Shown here: piece after piece, positions 45,870 through 59,271 of the stretch
Layout of the letters: each line of letters starts with the position of its first letter
Position numbering within the stretch: position 1 is the stretch's first letter
Assembly: GCA_027924645.1 (NCBI GenBank)
Contig: BSBN01000047.1
Location: 4,836,001-4,900,000 of the forward strand
DNA from: Cunninghamia lanceolata
Lineage: Eukaryota; Streptophyta; Pinopsida; Cupressales; Cupressaceae
Direction of reading: 5' to 3'
Length of the DNA stretch: 64,000 nucleotides
Notes under the pieces: generated by a model
Seen by the model: the letters and a program-made list of their open reading frames with translations, nothing else
Databases searched by the model: none
What the model was told of the DNA's origin: nothing
Position numbers and translations under genes: made by a program

Positions 45870-46598
45870 CAGATCCTCTTATAAATGCTTGACCACTTGA
45901 GGAGATCTAGGATGTCGACCTATAAGAAGGATAGTTTGAGATTTGATGGAACAAATTATTCTATTTGGAAGAATCACATGGAGTGCCATTTGCAATGCAT
46001 GGGTGATGCCTATTGGGTGATAACCAGTGTTGAGTATAAACCTTTGGAGAAAGGTCCTTCAACTCCAAATCAACTCAAAGATGCTGAAAATAACCTTTGA
46101 GCTAAAGAAGCCTTGTTGAGTGCCCTGACTGATTTAGAAATGACAAATGTCTTTGGTCTAAAACTTACTCATGCAATCTGAAAAAAGTTGGAGAATCTGT
46201 ATGAAGGTGATAAATTTGTCAAATGTGCCAAGCTGTAAAGTCTGAGAGGAAAATTTGAAACTCTGAGGATGAGTGAAGATGAAAACATCACAATCTACAT
46301 GCAAAAGATAAATAAACTTGTGTGTGGTATCAGGTGTGCTAGTGGAACTTTAGAAGAATCAGAGATTGTATCAAAAGTGCTCAGATCTTTACCTGATTCA
46401 TATAAACATAAGGTTGTTGCTATAGAGGAGATCAGGATTGTCTCACAAGTTACAAGAGATCAATTGGTTGGCAAAATTTCAACTTTTGAATTAAGTGAGT
46501 TTGGTGATTCTCTTCCCAAGTCTGAATCTACATTTAAGGCCAGTGTATATGGAAAACAAAGATATGATCCAGGTGAAAGCTCTTCTACAAGATCAAAT

Positions 46599-47688
46599 TG
46601 TTGGCAAGAGACACTATATGGATTCATGGTTGTTGTCATTGATGGCAACAAAGGTCATCCCACATATCCGCAAGTCATGATGTGTCTCTACCGGAAGTCA
46701 GAATAAAGATTGTTGTGGTCTGGTGAACAAGAACAGAGCATGTGGCAAGGTACAACAGATTGGTCCGGATCTCTCAGAGGAAGTGTCTTGGTGCAGTGCG
46801 GATTTGGGGAAGTCAAGAGGACTACCTTGAGTGGTATATTCCAAGGATTTAGCCTCCGGTGATGGACAAGGAAAAAGATATGAATAGTTGAGTACCAGAT
46901 TCCTGAGAGACAGTGAAAATAGAGGAAGAACTGACTGACAGAGTATCAGACTACTTTCCGGGTGTGTTACTGTTGATGATAAAGGTTGTGAAGGCATGAA
47001 TCATGTTTGGCCGACATGATTAATGATATCTACAAGTATATGCTTGATCCGCATTGCTTGGTGAGCAAGGATTCAGCCGACAGAACAGAGTTTGTAAGAA
47101 ACTAGACTGTTCCGGATGCCGACTAGAAAGGTGATGAAATTACTTGTGCGGATATATATAGAGGATGGATTTAGTTGTGAAGTGAGTGACTATGTCATGA
47201 TATATGCGAAGAAGTGTAGAACAGAGCAGAAGTACCAAGGCAGATCTGGTATGTGAAAGGATAGCAGAATAAAGAACAGAGAAAAGATGAAGTGCAGCAG
47301 ATCAGTGTACTAAGCCTAACCGAAACTGAACTCCAGCATATGCAGATGCCTCCAATCAGTTCAAGACTGTGATTCTTATCACTTTGTAGACAGTGTGTCT
47401 TCTTGTAGGTAGTGGGCCTCTTGTGAGCAGTGTGCTCGGGCAGTGAGCCCTAATTGGCAAGTGCCATTTTGTAATTTCCTATTCTTCTAACAGAGAATAA
47501 TTTTGGGTTAATCACCCCGTGGTTTTCTCCCTTAACAGGGTTTCCACGTCAAAAATACTGTGTCATGTGTTTCTTATTTCATGGTAATGTTTTTGTGTTT
47601 GATTCAATGCTGCATCAATTAATAAGAAAGTTCAATAAGGGAAATAATTAGGATAACTGATTCACCCCCCCCCTCTCAGTTATCAACA
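46599..47688 (+). repeat. 5' LTR of element B
   Basis: 1090 bp, TGTTGGCAAGAG...TATCAACA. TATA-like box at 47153. Hairpin at 47653-47683. Confidence 0.9.
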
Positions 47689-47690
47689 AT

Positions 47691-47702
47691 TGGTATCAGA
47701 GC
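47691..47702 (+). other. Primer-binding site of element B
   Basis: TGGTATCAGAGC after the LTR, followed by the same leader as in A. Confidence 0.9.
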
Positions 47703-47753
47703 TAAGTTCCTCCTAATAGAGCCTAATAGCTTGAGGAAGATCTGGGAGTTCAA

Positions 47754-48932
47754 ATGGATGCATATGGTTTAAGGGAGCAACTCAAGACTGCCCTTGAGGA
47801 TCTTGAACAGTCAAATTCTGAAGTCAATGAATTAAAGGAAAGACTCAAACAGGCTGATGAATTCATGAGAGAATTAAAAGACAAATTAAGTCTCTCTATG
47901 AAAAAGAGAAAGGAGCTGCTCCAACAGTTGGCAAGACAAAGTGAAGAAAGCAATACAAATGAAGAATTGACTGAGCAAACCAAGTTATGTGAAAAGTTAT
48001 CAAAAGAAGTCATTATGTTAAGACATGAAATGGAATCAGGAACTATAAAGTTTACTCAAGAGATTGAAGAAAAAAGAAAGGCTGAAGACAATCTAAAACA
48101 ATCTCTTAAAGAAAAATCAGAAGAATGCCACCAGATGGACAGGATTATCAGACATCTTGAATCTGATCTTGAAGATGCCAAAGATAATGAAGAAAAACTT
48201 GAGGATCAAATTGCCTCTCTCAAAAGAGACCTTCAAACAGCAAATGAATATAAAGAGAAATTCAAGATAAGTTCTGCTCAACTTGAAGTTCTTCTTGGAA
48301 GTCAAAAAGGGACAGATGACAAGTATGGTTTGGGATATGAGAAAGGAGAAAGCTCCGGATCCAGTCAAAAGAATTTTGCATCAGAAAATCCAAGAAACAG
48401 GCCTAGAAGACCTCCGGTAAGACAGCCCAATGCTCAAAGATATTCATCTTTCAATGGATACTGCCACAGCTGCAACCACTTTGGTCACAAAGCTAATCAG
48501 TGCAGAAAGAGAATGAATCAGATTAATTCATCCTTCTCCGGATAGTGCTTCAACTGCAAAAGGTATGGACACAAATCCCATGAATGCAGAAATATGCAAG
48601 TAAACAAATCATTCAAAGGTAGATGCTTTACATGCAATAGAGTAGGTCATATGGCTAATCAATGCAGATCAAGAGGATATCAGTCAATTATGCAAAGAAA
48701 TGTTATTTGCCAAATCTGTAATAGGTCCGGTCATAATGCTAAAGTCTGCAGAAGCAAGAATCAGGACAAAAGAGGTCCAGTGTATAATCAGAATCAAGAC
48801 AAGGGTAAACAAAAGATGAATGCGGATGAAGTTAGGAATCAGATGAGCAAGATTTGGGTGAAGAAAAGTTCAGAGAATGTAGAGGTTGGATCCGCACCAG
48901 ACTCTGGTGCTGATATTTCTTCCGAAAATTAA
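47754..48932 (+). pseudogene. ORF1 of element B, one nonsense change
   Basis: Same protein as ORF1-A: coiled coil, LGYEKGESS linker, Arg-rich segment, four CCHC knuckles. A TAG at 48543 (Gln in A) falls just before the second knuckle. At the end, B reads on where A stops and adds a 20-residue tail with SAPDSGADIS before TAA at 48930. DSGAD resembles the active-site triad region of retroviral-type aspartic proteases, but no protease fold surrounds it. Confidence 0.85.
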
Positions 48933-49584
48933 AAAGTTAGCTCTGGCTTAGGGGGAGACTCAAAGAAAATCCTGTTCCCCCAGCCAATCAAGTGGTGCCT
49001 GATGTGGCACAAGATGCGGAGTAAAAAGTTTAAAGATATAAGTCTTGAGACAATCCAATAAGATTTCAGAGGTCTGCATGGAGTTATAAAGAAGCTGTGA
49101 TCGATCAAGTAAGACCTGTTCCGGGAGATGCTCCGGTATGACAGAGGATTACAAAAAGGTCCGGAGAGATCCGGAAGTGCACTATCTTATTCTGCGGATT
49201 GGACAGAGTGTTTGGGATGTTCTTTCAATGTGTCACCTTGATTTATTCATGATTGAAAGATCCGGATGATGTTCACAGATCAGGACTGATCCGGGATACT
49301 CCAAGCTATCCGGACAAGGCAAACCGGAATAATATAGGTGAAGCATTTATTGCAAACAGATATTAGGGTTTGCGGAGCAATATAAGGGATTTCTCAAAGA
49401 TCATTTGCTCATTCTGCACTCAAGAAGAAGCGAAAAGTGGAGCTCTGCAACAAGATTCATCAAGCACACCAAAGATCTCCTGCCGAAGTCATTGCATAAA
49501 GAAATCAATCCCACCACTCCGTGCAAACCGAAGGCGCATAAGGTATTCTCTATTTTTCATTATCTCACTGCAAATCTTTGAAGA
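48933..49584 (+). other. ORF1-ORF2 spacer of element B
   Basis: Same as in A: a copia U3-like block (about 49010-49290) followed by the ORF2 leader. No gene. Confidence 0.65.
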
Positions 49585-52500
49585 ATGGCTACTCCAAATA
49601 TAGTTAAGATCTCTGATAGACCTCGCCCCACATTCAAGAAACATCCTTACAAATCATTGGAGGTAGATCCACTAGGAGCCTTCTCTAGTGTTCCTCATGG
49701 TGTATTGCATACGGAAGATATTAGGGTTTACATCCATGCGAATCTTGAAGACTTTGGAGAATCAAAGCTAATGGATATCTATCACAAATAATTGATAGAT
49801 GACTCCTTTGAGATCAAACCTTAGTACAAAGCCATCCGGGACAAACACTTTGCACAGTGCATTCATTTCCCTTGTTTTGAAGAAGATGAATGGGTCCGGT
49901 ATGTACTAAGTAGAGTACATGACAACTTCCTATGGTTGAACCAGCCCTTCAAGATCACCAAAGATGCAATTAGGGCTGTAACCGGTCTGCACTCATCCGG
50001 TGGATTACCTGTTCTCAAGTCTGTCAAAAATCAGACAGTTAGTGATGCAACCGGATCCAAGTTTGACAAGAGAGCTATGACAGTTGATGACATCACTGAA
50101 CTGGATGTCAAATTTGCAGCTATGATAATTGGTTACAAAATCTATCATTCCAGTAGGGAAAATTCAGTACCAGGAACTGCAATCTACACAGCTTATCAAA
50201 TGTTAAAGGAGAATGCAGACTATGACTTGTGTGAGCTTCTTGTGAACCAACTCTTTGAAAATCTGCAGAAGATCAAGAAGGACAAGAAAAACTCCTTCAA
50301 GTATGGCAATCTGATCCTTTGTCTCTTCTTTTACTACATGAATGAGCTTCCTGGATCCAGTGGATGGATATGGCAGAATGACAGACTGGTTGCCATCCAA
50401 ATCAGAGACTATTTGCATGGACTTGGGGATGCTAAAGCAAGAAATACAGCTCTATGGGGATACTTCAAGAACTTCCAAAGCATGATGCATGCAAGAGAAA
50501 GAATACCCCAATCCCTTGTTGAAAAATACAAAGACACAGTATGCTTCATGGTAGAAACAGATCAGTGTCTAATGGAGGCAGTGGAGCCAAGGACTGTTTG
50601 GATCATGCCCATGGGGTATGAAGTGGATGAACAGATAGTAGAGCTGCATGTTCAACACATGCTAAGCCAGCCCAAAGATCCTAAGGCAGAAAGGTTTGGA
50701 ACCTTTGAGGAACTGAGTGTAAAGATACATGTAGAACTCAGGGAACCGGAGATAAAGAGGAAGGTAAGAAAAGAAGTTGAGCATATTGCTCAAGGCCTAG
50801 GCATCTCAAAAGAGGCACTAGATGCCAGCTGGCAAAAGAGGAGAAAGGCTGAGGAAGAAGAGAAAAGTAAAGAAAGTGTTCCGGTTGAAACTCCCACCCG
50901 GACCAGATCATCAAAAAGATCTGCACCTCCCACAACCAAAAGTTCAAAACCGGAAGTCCAGGCATCCGGTAAAAGATCCAAGACAAAAGCCACAAGGGCT
51001 TATGAAAGCCAAAAGGATGAAGAGGAAACAGAGTCAGATGAGGGAGTAAAAGAAATTAAGAAGTAGAAGAAGAAAGGATCCGGTAAACCCTCCACAGGCC
51101 AAGACAAGGATGAAATGGCAGAGGTATCTGTTGAAAAGCCCACTCTGTCTCTAGAGAGTGTAATCAAGTCAGTCACGGTGGATGGAAACCTTCAACCAAT
51201 GACTGAATTTTATGATGACTATAGTGAGGCTGACCAAAAGATTCTGTAGGAAGCCACAGTCAAATATCTGAACATATACAATAAGGCTTTCATTGAGATC
51301 ATATCTCTTATTCCTAAAAGCCTAGAAAAGGAATTAGAAATAAGAAAGAATAATGCTCATGCAATAGATCTTGAGATCCGGGAGCAGATAGCTATTCAGC
51401 TATATCCTCAAATTGATCCCAAGACAATGAACATAATCTTCAAAGACTGCAAAGATGAGTTCAGAAGTAAAGCCAGGATGAATCAACTCATGCTTGGTGA
51501 GACTGACAAAGTGGCCCAAGAGACAGAAGAGATCCTCCGGAAGGCCTTCAAAAGGTTCAATCTTCCTGTTGTAGAGGACTTAGGTGCAGAAATAGCTACG
51601 GATTTGGAATCATCTGTTCCGAAAGAAGTGGGCCCTGAACAGACAAACATCTCTCCTCCGGTTTCCCCTACAGTCTCCGGATCCAAAGAAGAAGAGAAAT
51701 TACAGGAGAAGGAAGCAGGGGTGAAAGATAAAGAGGTTGACAGTTCCAAGACTGCAGAAGAAAAGAAACATCTGTCTCCGGCAAGAGACATTGCACAAAC
51801 TGTTCAACAATTTTTGAGCAAAGCCACTATAGAAATTGATGAACCGGACCTGCTGAAAGGACCATTAGATTTTGACTCTTTGTCACCAGTGCAAACAATG
51901 AAAATAGCCTCATTTGCAAATGAGAAAGTCAAAGAGAAGCTGCTGAAATCTCACATGGAAGACTATGAGCTTATGGAGGTAGCATCTGGAGTGCTAGAAA
52001 AGATCATGCCATCCTTTCAAAAGGATCCCACAGCCTCCTCTTCTGGTAATCTCAAAACCTTAGTCAGCAGTGTTAGTACACATTTTGAATCTCTAGAAAA
52101 ATCTGCTGAAGAAAAGGTCCGGAAGGAATTTTTGGATAAAAGATTTTCAGAAGTATTAGAATTAATCTCTAAAGATAGGAAGATTGTGAGTATTGGAATA
52201 AAGAGCTTAGAGAATGCTCTTAAGGATGGCGGTGACATTTACAAATTTTGTATATCCTGGTCAAAGGCAACAGCAGCAATTGATAAGAAAATAAAAGAGG
52301 AACAGGACAAGCTACAAAGCTTATCTCAAAGTTTTGATCCTCTCTCTTCCTCCATAATAAATCAAGAATGTCAGACTATTGCAGTCTTGAATGAAATAAA
52401 GAATCTTGAGAAGGAAAGGAAGAATATCACTAACCGGATGGGAGAACTTAGAAGGATTATAATCCCTAAGTTGGAAACTATGCATGAGGCCATCAGTGAT

Positions 52501-52668
52501 GCTCAGACCACCACCCAAACAAATGATCCGACAGATCTCAAGCAGGCAGAAGCTTTTGCATTTTTGTTGAGTGGTCACATTTCAATTTTGGATAGAATGA
52601 AGCAAAGTTGGGCTACAAAAATGATCCAATTGCAGACATCCTTTGCAGACATTCTTCAGTATATGTGA
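49585..52668 (+). pseudogene. ORF2 of element B, four nonsense changes
   Basis: Collinear with ORF2-A in one frame throughout, with stops at 49789 (TAA), 49822, 51064 and 51247 (all TAG). Two segments, about 49720-50570 and 51830-52030, are much more diverged from A in DNA, mainly at codon third positions, while the protein there stays similar. The remainder is almost identical. The 23-residue acidic insert of A is absent. The pattern suggests recombination between family members and past selection on the protein. Confidence 0.88.
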
Positions 52669-52888
52669 GTATGTAAATATGCGGCTATGTATAGAAAATT
52701 TTTGAAAATTTTGATGTGCGGACCCTACCCTTTGCCATTGATGTCAAAGGGTGAGTGAGGAGCAGTGAAAAATGAGGAATCCAATTAAGGGGGAGTTCCG
52801 GAAATTGTATATAAAGACAGAGCATCAGCAAAGGGGGAGCATAGTGTAAACACTTAGTCATTTTTCACTAAGTGTTGCCATCAATGCC

Positions 52889-52899
52889 AAAGGGGGAGA
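52889..52899 (+). other. Polypurine tract of element B
   Basis: AAAGGGGGAGA abutting the 3' LTR, preceded by the same modules as in A (the first is changed to AAAGGGTGAG). Confidence 0.8.
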
Positions 52900-52900
52900 T

Positions 52901-53989
52901 TGTTGGCAAGAGACACTATATGGATTCATGGTTGTTGTCATTGATGGCAACAAAGGTCATCCCACATATCCGCAAGTCATGATGTGTCTCTACCGGAAGT
53001 CAGAATAAAGATTGTTGTGGTCCGGTGAACAAGAACAGAGCATGTGGCAAGGTCCGACAGATTGGTCCGGATCTCTCAGAGGAAGTGTCTTGGTGCAGTG
53101 CAGATTTGGGGAAGTCAAGAGGACTACCTTGAGTGGTATATTCCAAGGATTTAGCCTCCGGTGATGGACAAGGAAAAAGATATGAATAGTTGAGTACCGG
53201 ATTCCTGAGAGACAGTGAAAACAGAGGAAGAACTGACTGACAAAGTATCAGACTACTTTTCGGATGTGTTACTGTTGATGATAAAGGTTGTGAAGGCATG
53301 AATCATGTTTGGCCGACATGATTAATGATATCTACAAGTATATGCTTGATCCGCATTGCTTGGTGAGCAAGGATTCAGCCGACAGAACAGAGTTTGTAAG
53401 AAACTAGACTGTTCCGGATGCCGACTAGAAAGGTGATGAAATTACTTGTGCGGATATATATAGAGGATGGATTTAGTTGTGAAGTGAGTGACTATGTCAT
53501 GATATATGCGAAGAAGTGTAGAACAGAGCAGAAGTACCAAGGCAGATCCGGTATGTGAAAGGATAGCAGAATAAAGAACAGAGAAAAGATGAAGTGCAGC
53601 AGATTAGTGTACTGAGCCTAACCGGAACTGAACTCCAGCATATGCAGATGCCTCCAATCAGTTCAAGACTGTGATTCTTATCACTTTGTAGACAGTGTGT
53701 CTTCTTGTAGGCAGTGGGCCTCTTGTGAGCAGTGTGCTCAGGCAGTGAGCCCTAATTGGCAAGTGCCATTTTGTAATTTCCTATTCTTCTAACAGAGAAT
53801 AATTTTGGGTTAATCACCCCGTGGTTTTCTCCCTTAACAGGGTTTCCACGTCAAAAATACTGTGTCATGTGTTTCTTATTTCATGGTAATGTTTTTGTGT
53901 TTGATTCAATGCTGCATCAATTAATAAGAAAGTTCAATAAGGGAAATAATTAGGATAACTGATTCACCCCCCCCTCTCAGTTATCAACA
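52901..53989 (+). repeat. 3' LTR of element B
   Basis: 1089 bp, TGTTGGCAAGAG...TATCAACA, followed by the TSD copy CAAAT. Confidence 0.9.
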
Positions 53990-56900
53990 CAAATAGATTC
54001 GTGAAGACAAGGAAGGATCTTGTAGATGCTGAAATTGAAACTGCATATCTTGAAGCTCTTCTTGCCAAAAGGTTGCCAAGAGGATCTAGTAAGTATGAAG
54101 GAAAATTGCCACTCAAATGTTTTGCTTGTAATAAGATTGGTCATTTTTCCTTAAGATGTCTGGAGAGGTTTTCAAAACCAAACCCTAACAGATACAAAAA
54201 TCATAACAAATGTTACTATGCCCAAGAAGCTGGAGAAGGAGTCACAGATGATGAATCTGATCATGGAGGTTCCTCTAAAAATGATTGGGTGTTCATTGCT
54301 ATCAAAGAAGAAGATCCGATGTCTACTGAATCTGCTAGCTATGCAAATATGGAAGGTGCCTTGGATGCTTAGGTTATTGAGAAAGATGAATGGGTGATTG
54401 ATAGTGGATGTTCTCATCATTAGACTGGAGACAAGAGTAAGTTTATAAATTTTCAAAATTATGGAGGAGGGCTTTTGAAATTTGGAGATAACTCAGCTGG
54501 TAGAATCCGTGGTAGAGGATCTATCTCTTTTGATGGTGAGAATAGCACCAATGATGTTCTATATGTGGAAGGACTAAAACATAATCTTCTTAGTGTTGGA
54601 TAGTTGGTTGAAAAAGGTTATGATCTTTGATTCAATGATGGAAAATGCAGAATCTTGGAGAGCTCCAAAACTTAAATTGCATCCGGTACTCAAACTAGAG
54701 GTAACATTTTTTATTTAAGTAATTCTGGAAAAAGTTGTTTGATTTCTTAGATAGATCAAAGTTGGTTATGGCATAGGAGGATGTGTCATGTGAATTTTTA
54801 TAACATTGTCAAAATAAGTACCACTTAGGCTATAAGAGATCTTCCAAAACTTGTGAAACCTAATAGCATGTGTAGAGAATGTCAATTGGGGAAATAGAAT
54901 AAAATTTCATTCAAAAGTAAGGAACAAGCTTCATGTGGATGATTAGAACTAATACATACTGATCTCTGTGGTCCTACTAGAATTAGGAGTGTGCAAGGAG
55001 ATAGATATTTCATGTTGCTGATTGATGATTACTCCAGGATGATGTGGGTAACTTTCCTAAAAGAAAAATCAGAAGCTCTTGACAAATTTAAGGTGTTCAA
55101 AGTGATGGTGGAAAATGAGATTGGTGAAAAATTGAAATGTCTGAGATCCGACAGAGGTGGATAATTTACTTTCGGTGAGTTTGATACTTTCTGTGAAAAG
55201 CATGGCATAAAAAGATAGTTATTTGCTCCTAGGACTCCCCAACAAAATGGAGTTGTGGAAAGAAAGAACCGAACCATTCAAGAAGCTGCCAGGACCATGA
55301 TGATGGAAACAAATGTTCCTCAAGTTTATTGGAGAGAATTTGTAAGTACTGTTGTCTACACTCTTAACCAGGTGCAGGACAAAGGCAATTCTGGTAAGAC
55401 CCCTTATGAACTATGGTTTGGTCATCCTCCTACTGTGAGATATTTCATAGTTTTTGGTAGTAAATGCTATATCAAAAGAGATGAGGATTTAGGCAAGTTT
55501 GATGCAAGAAGTGATGAGGGAATATTTTTGGGTACTCTACTCAAAGTAGGGCTTACTGGTGCTTTAACAAGAGGTTGAAAAAGATTGTTGAAAGTGCTAA
55601 TGTTAGAGTTGATGAGAGCAAGGAAGGACATTCTAGGTTCTATGGATATGATTTAGATGATCAAGATGAAAGTCAAAGTCAAGGAAGGTTAGTTCAAACT
55701 CTGACTCAGATTTAGATTGATCCAGAAACTCTAGGAACTCAAAAAAATAGTACAGATGTTGAGGAACAAGCTCAAGAAACAGAAGTTCAAGAAATTCCCA
55801 AAACCCCCAGGTATGTAAGAATGAATCATCCTGAAGATCAAATCATAGGAGATAGAAATAAAGGTGTTCAAACTAGGAGAAGAGTTGTTGAAGATCAAGA
55901 AGAGATTTGTTTGATTTCAAAGATTGAACCTAAATCAGTAATTGAAGCCTGCAATGATGAAAACTGGGTAAAAGCAATGGAAGAAGCATTGATGCAAATT
56001 GAAAAGAACCACACTTGGGATCTTATTCCTAGACCTGAGGACAAAAATGTGATTGGAACCAAATGGGTCTTCTGGAATAAACTAAATGAAGATGGTGAAG
56101 TTGTAAGAAACAAAGCAAGGTTGGTATGTAAAGGCTATTCTCAAGTGGAAGGAATTGATTTTTAAGAAACTTTTGTTCCAATGGCAAGAATAGAGGTAGT
56201 TAGATTGTTTCTTGCATTTGCTTCTTTCAGAGATTTTAAAGTGTATCAGATGGATGTCAAATCAACATTCTTGAATGGATATTTGGAGGAAGAAGTCTAC
56301 ATTGAGCAACCGGAAGGATTTCAGTTGTTTGATCAGGGAGATATGGTTTGTAGACTAAGAAAAACCTTGTATGGACTCAAGCAATCTCCAAGAGCCTGGT
56401 ATGCAAGAGTGGACAAATATTTTCTTAAGATAGGTTTTAGAAAAGGTACTGTTGATAGTAATCTTTACTTCAAGATTAATCATGAGGACATCCTAATTGT
56501 TGAGGTCTTTGTTGATGATATCATTTTTCGTGGAAATGAATGTATGTGCAAAGCATTTGCTGATCAGATGAAAAGTAAATTTGAGATGTCAATGTTTGGA
56601 GAGATGAATTTCTTCCTAGGTCTGTAATTCTTCAGTCAGATAAAGGTATCTTTATATCTCAGTCCAAGTATGTCAAAGAATCGCTAAAGAAGTTTGGAAT
56701 GGAAGATTCAAAGCCAGTAGGTACACCTATGGTAACTGGATGCAAGTTAAGTAAAGATAATGACTCCCCAAGGTAAATCAGAAAAGGTATAGATCAATGA
56801 TTGGAGGATTGATCTATCTGACTCAGACCAAACCTAACATCATGAATGTCATTAGACTTGTTGCTAGATTTCAAGCTGATCCAAAAGAACCCCACGTTGT

Positions 56901-57459
56901 GGTAGTCAAAAGAATTTTCAAATATCTCAAGGGGACAATTGATTATGGATTGTGGTATCCAAAGGACAATGATTTCACTCTTCACACATATATAGATGTT
57001 GATTGGGTAGGAGATGTGGATGAAAGAAAAAGTACTAGTGGTGGTACATTTTTCTTGGGAAGAAGATTGGTCTCTTGGATGAGCAAAAAGCAAGAGGCAA
57101 TATCTTTGTCTACTGCAGAAGCAAAATATATAGCAACAGCAAATAATTGTACTCAGGTTCTATGGATGAAGCAAATGTTGAAGGACATTAGAATTATGTT
57201 TGAGGAGCCAGTCACAATCTTTTGTGATAATTCTAGTGCAATAAGCATCTCAAAGAATCTGGTGTTGCATAAAAAGACAAAGCATATATCTATCAAGTTT
57301 CATTTCTTGAGAGAGAAGGTAAATGAGAATGAAGTCAAGTTGGAGTTTGTGTCTTCCAAAGATCAGATTGTAGATATCTTCACTAAGCCTCTTCCCAAGG
57401 ATACCTTTGAGTATCTCAGAGAGAAGTTAGGGGTTATTACCCCTCTGAATCAGAACTAA

Positions 57460-57773
57460 GATGCATTAGTTTGGTGGAATTCTCAGTCATATCTTGAGAT
57501 CCAGATTGATGTTGAAAAAATACTACTCTAAGGAGTAGTCAGTATGCAAATGTTGGAGATCAGTCTGAAATAAAAAGGGGGAGTAAAGATTACAAATATG
57601 TGCCCTTTGCCATTGATGTCAAAGGGGGAGAGAAGACATGTGAAAAACTAATTGCTGATGACAGGGGGAGCAATGAAGGAAGTGGTTGCAAAAGTCAGGG
57701 GGAGAAGTTCTTGTCATGATGGTTGAATCAATTTTTCACATCATATGTTGCCATCAATGACAAAGGGGGAGAT
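57460..57773 (+). other. 3' leader and polypurine modules of element F
   Basis: GGGGGAG modules and AAAGGGGGAGA at 57762-57772, preceded by TTTTTCACATCATATGTTGC. No gene. Confidence 0.75.
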
Positions 57774-57907
57774 TGTTGCAAATATGTGCCTAAGCGGTGT
57801 TGTCATTGATGTCAACATACTCTTGTCATTGGTGTCAACTTGCCTTATTTTGTTGCCTGTTCAGGAGACTAGAATGTTGAGGATATTGAGAAAATTAATG
57901 AAGACTC
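57774..57907 (+). repeat. 3' LTR of element F, first 134 bp
   Basis: Matches the start of the F 5' LTR, then is cut by element G. GACTC (57903-57907) should be one copy of the G TSD. Confidence 0.85.
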
Positions 57908-59269
57908 TGTTGCAAGTATGGACCTAACCAGTGTTGTCATTGATGTCAACATACTCCTGTTACATTGATGATAAGGATTGGATGAGTTGTATGTTGAGGA
58001 TATTAAGAAAATTAGTCCTATCAGGAACAGAGAAGAATAGTGAAGACAGTAAGGTAAAGATTCCAGTTGAGATAAATGTTAGAGGATACGCTTCAAAGGG
58101 TTTGTAGATATGTGTCTTAAGATGATCCAGTAAAGATTTGAGAGGTTCGCATGAAGATCTGAAGGAGTTATGGCCACTTGAGTAAAACTGGTTCTAGCAG
58201 ATGTTCAGAGGTGACAGAGTGACACAGATACGTCCAGTGAGATCCAGAAATGCAATATCTTATTCTACGGATTTGGTGGAGTGTTTAAGAAGTCAATACA
58301 AATTGGGAACTCAATTGGTTTGTGGTTTGGAGGTCCGCAAGCATCTATTCCAATATGACAGTGATGACAGACTATGTTCTTAAGGTTTCAAATGGAGAGA
58401 AAGATTTCAGTAAGCAGAAGCAGTGTGGATGTTCTTGGTGATTCAGGTAAGCTTGTGGAGGTCTTTGGATGGTGTTCAGTTCGTGTTGGTGATCCGCATT
58501 GAAGATTAAGATCGTAATTGAAGAATTACTTCTGGATGATGATGTTCTTCCTAAGTTTGGCCGACCGGATGAGTTACACATCATGTGGATGATCTTGATG
58601 ATATTCTGTGAAGAATGGTGAGTTCCTAAAGGAAGATTGAAGTCTCAAATCTGTGTGGATGATAGTGTGTTGATCCGCGTGAAGTCTTTTTGTAATTAGT
58701 CATGTTGTATTTATGTATTTTCTTTGTAATGTATGCTGACTTGGATGATTATCCTAAAGTAAAATATCTTGTATAAATAAGAGGTTGTGAAGTCATTTCA
58801 AAAGAGCTTGTGGAGATGAGTGTGTGGTAGAAAGGAGCAAATCGAAAGGTAGAGTAGAAGTATTGAGCTTAAATGGAATTGACTCTAGCATGATGAAGAT
58901 GCTATTCTTTAGTTCAAGTATGTAATATTTATTATTCTGTAGATAGTGTGTCTCCTGTAGGCAATGGGCCTCTTGTGAGCAGTGTGCTCGGGATGTGAGC
59001 CCTAATTAGCATGTGCCATTTTGTTCTTCTTATTCTTTTAACAGAGAATACAATCTTGGGTTAGTCACCCCATGGTTTTTCCCATAACCGGGTTTTCCAC
59101 GTTAAAATATTGGTGTCATATGTTTTAATGTGTTTCTGCTCTTTTATTGCATGATTGATTTATTATTATTATGTTGTTGAATTACAAAGAGGATTTAATT
59201 AATTAATAAGAAAATTTTTTTGAGACAACTGATTCACACCCCTCTCAGTTGTCTGTCTTGAATCTAACA
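57908..59269 (+). repeat. 5' LTR of element G
   Basis: 1362 bp, TGTTGCAAGTATGGACC...GAATCTAACA. TATAAATA at 58772-58779. Hairpin AGACAACTGA/TCAGTTGTCT before the end. Confidence 0.88.
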
Positions 59270-59271
59270 AT

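Larger units (their letters stand above)
46599..53989 (+). mobile_element. Element B: second copy of the A family, decayed
   Basis: 7391 bp with TSD CAAAT (46594-46598 and 53990-53994), inside the gag of F. Same layout as A. LTRs differ at more sites than those of A, and both ORFs carry nonsense changes but no frameshift, so B is older than A. Confidence 0.92.
45912..57459 (+). pseudogene. Copia gag-pol polyprotein of element F, heavily decayed
   Basis: Gag starts MSTYKKDSLRFDGTNYSIW and runs to 46598, where element B interrupts it; the frame resumes after B (from 53990, no phase change). Then come knuckle CFACNKIGHFSLRC, protease block [10 protein letters not shown], pre-integrase HRRMCHVNF, integrase RSDRGG followed by a stop in place of Glu, RT with FVDDIIFRG, and RNase H DERKSTSGGTFFLG. 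Frameshifts near 55545 and between 56625 and 56790, and more than ten stops, disable it. Less similar to C and D than they are to each other (e.g. gag and linker). Confidence 0.85.
44508..57907 (+). mobile_element. Element F: old Ty1/copia retrotransposon, interrupted by B and G
   Basis: 5' LTR 44508-45855, primer site, gag-pol 45912-57459 (split by B), polypurine modules, and the first 134 bp of the 3' LTR (57774-57907) before element G interrupts it. The rest of its 3' LTR lies beyond the window, as does its second TSD copy. Many frameshifts, stops and loss of CCGG sites make it the oldest copia copy here. Confidence 0.85.
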
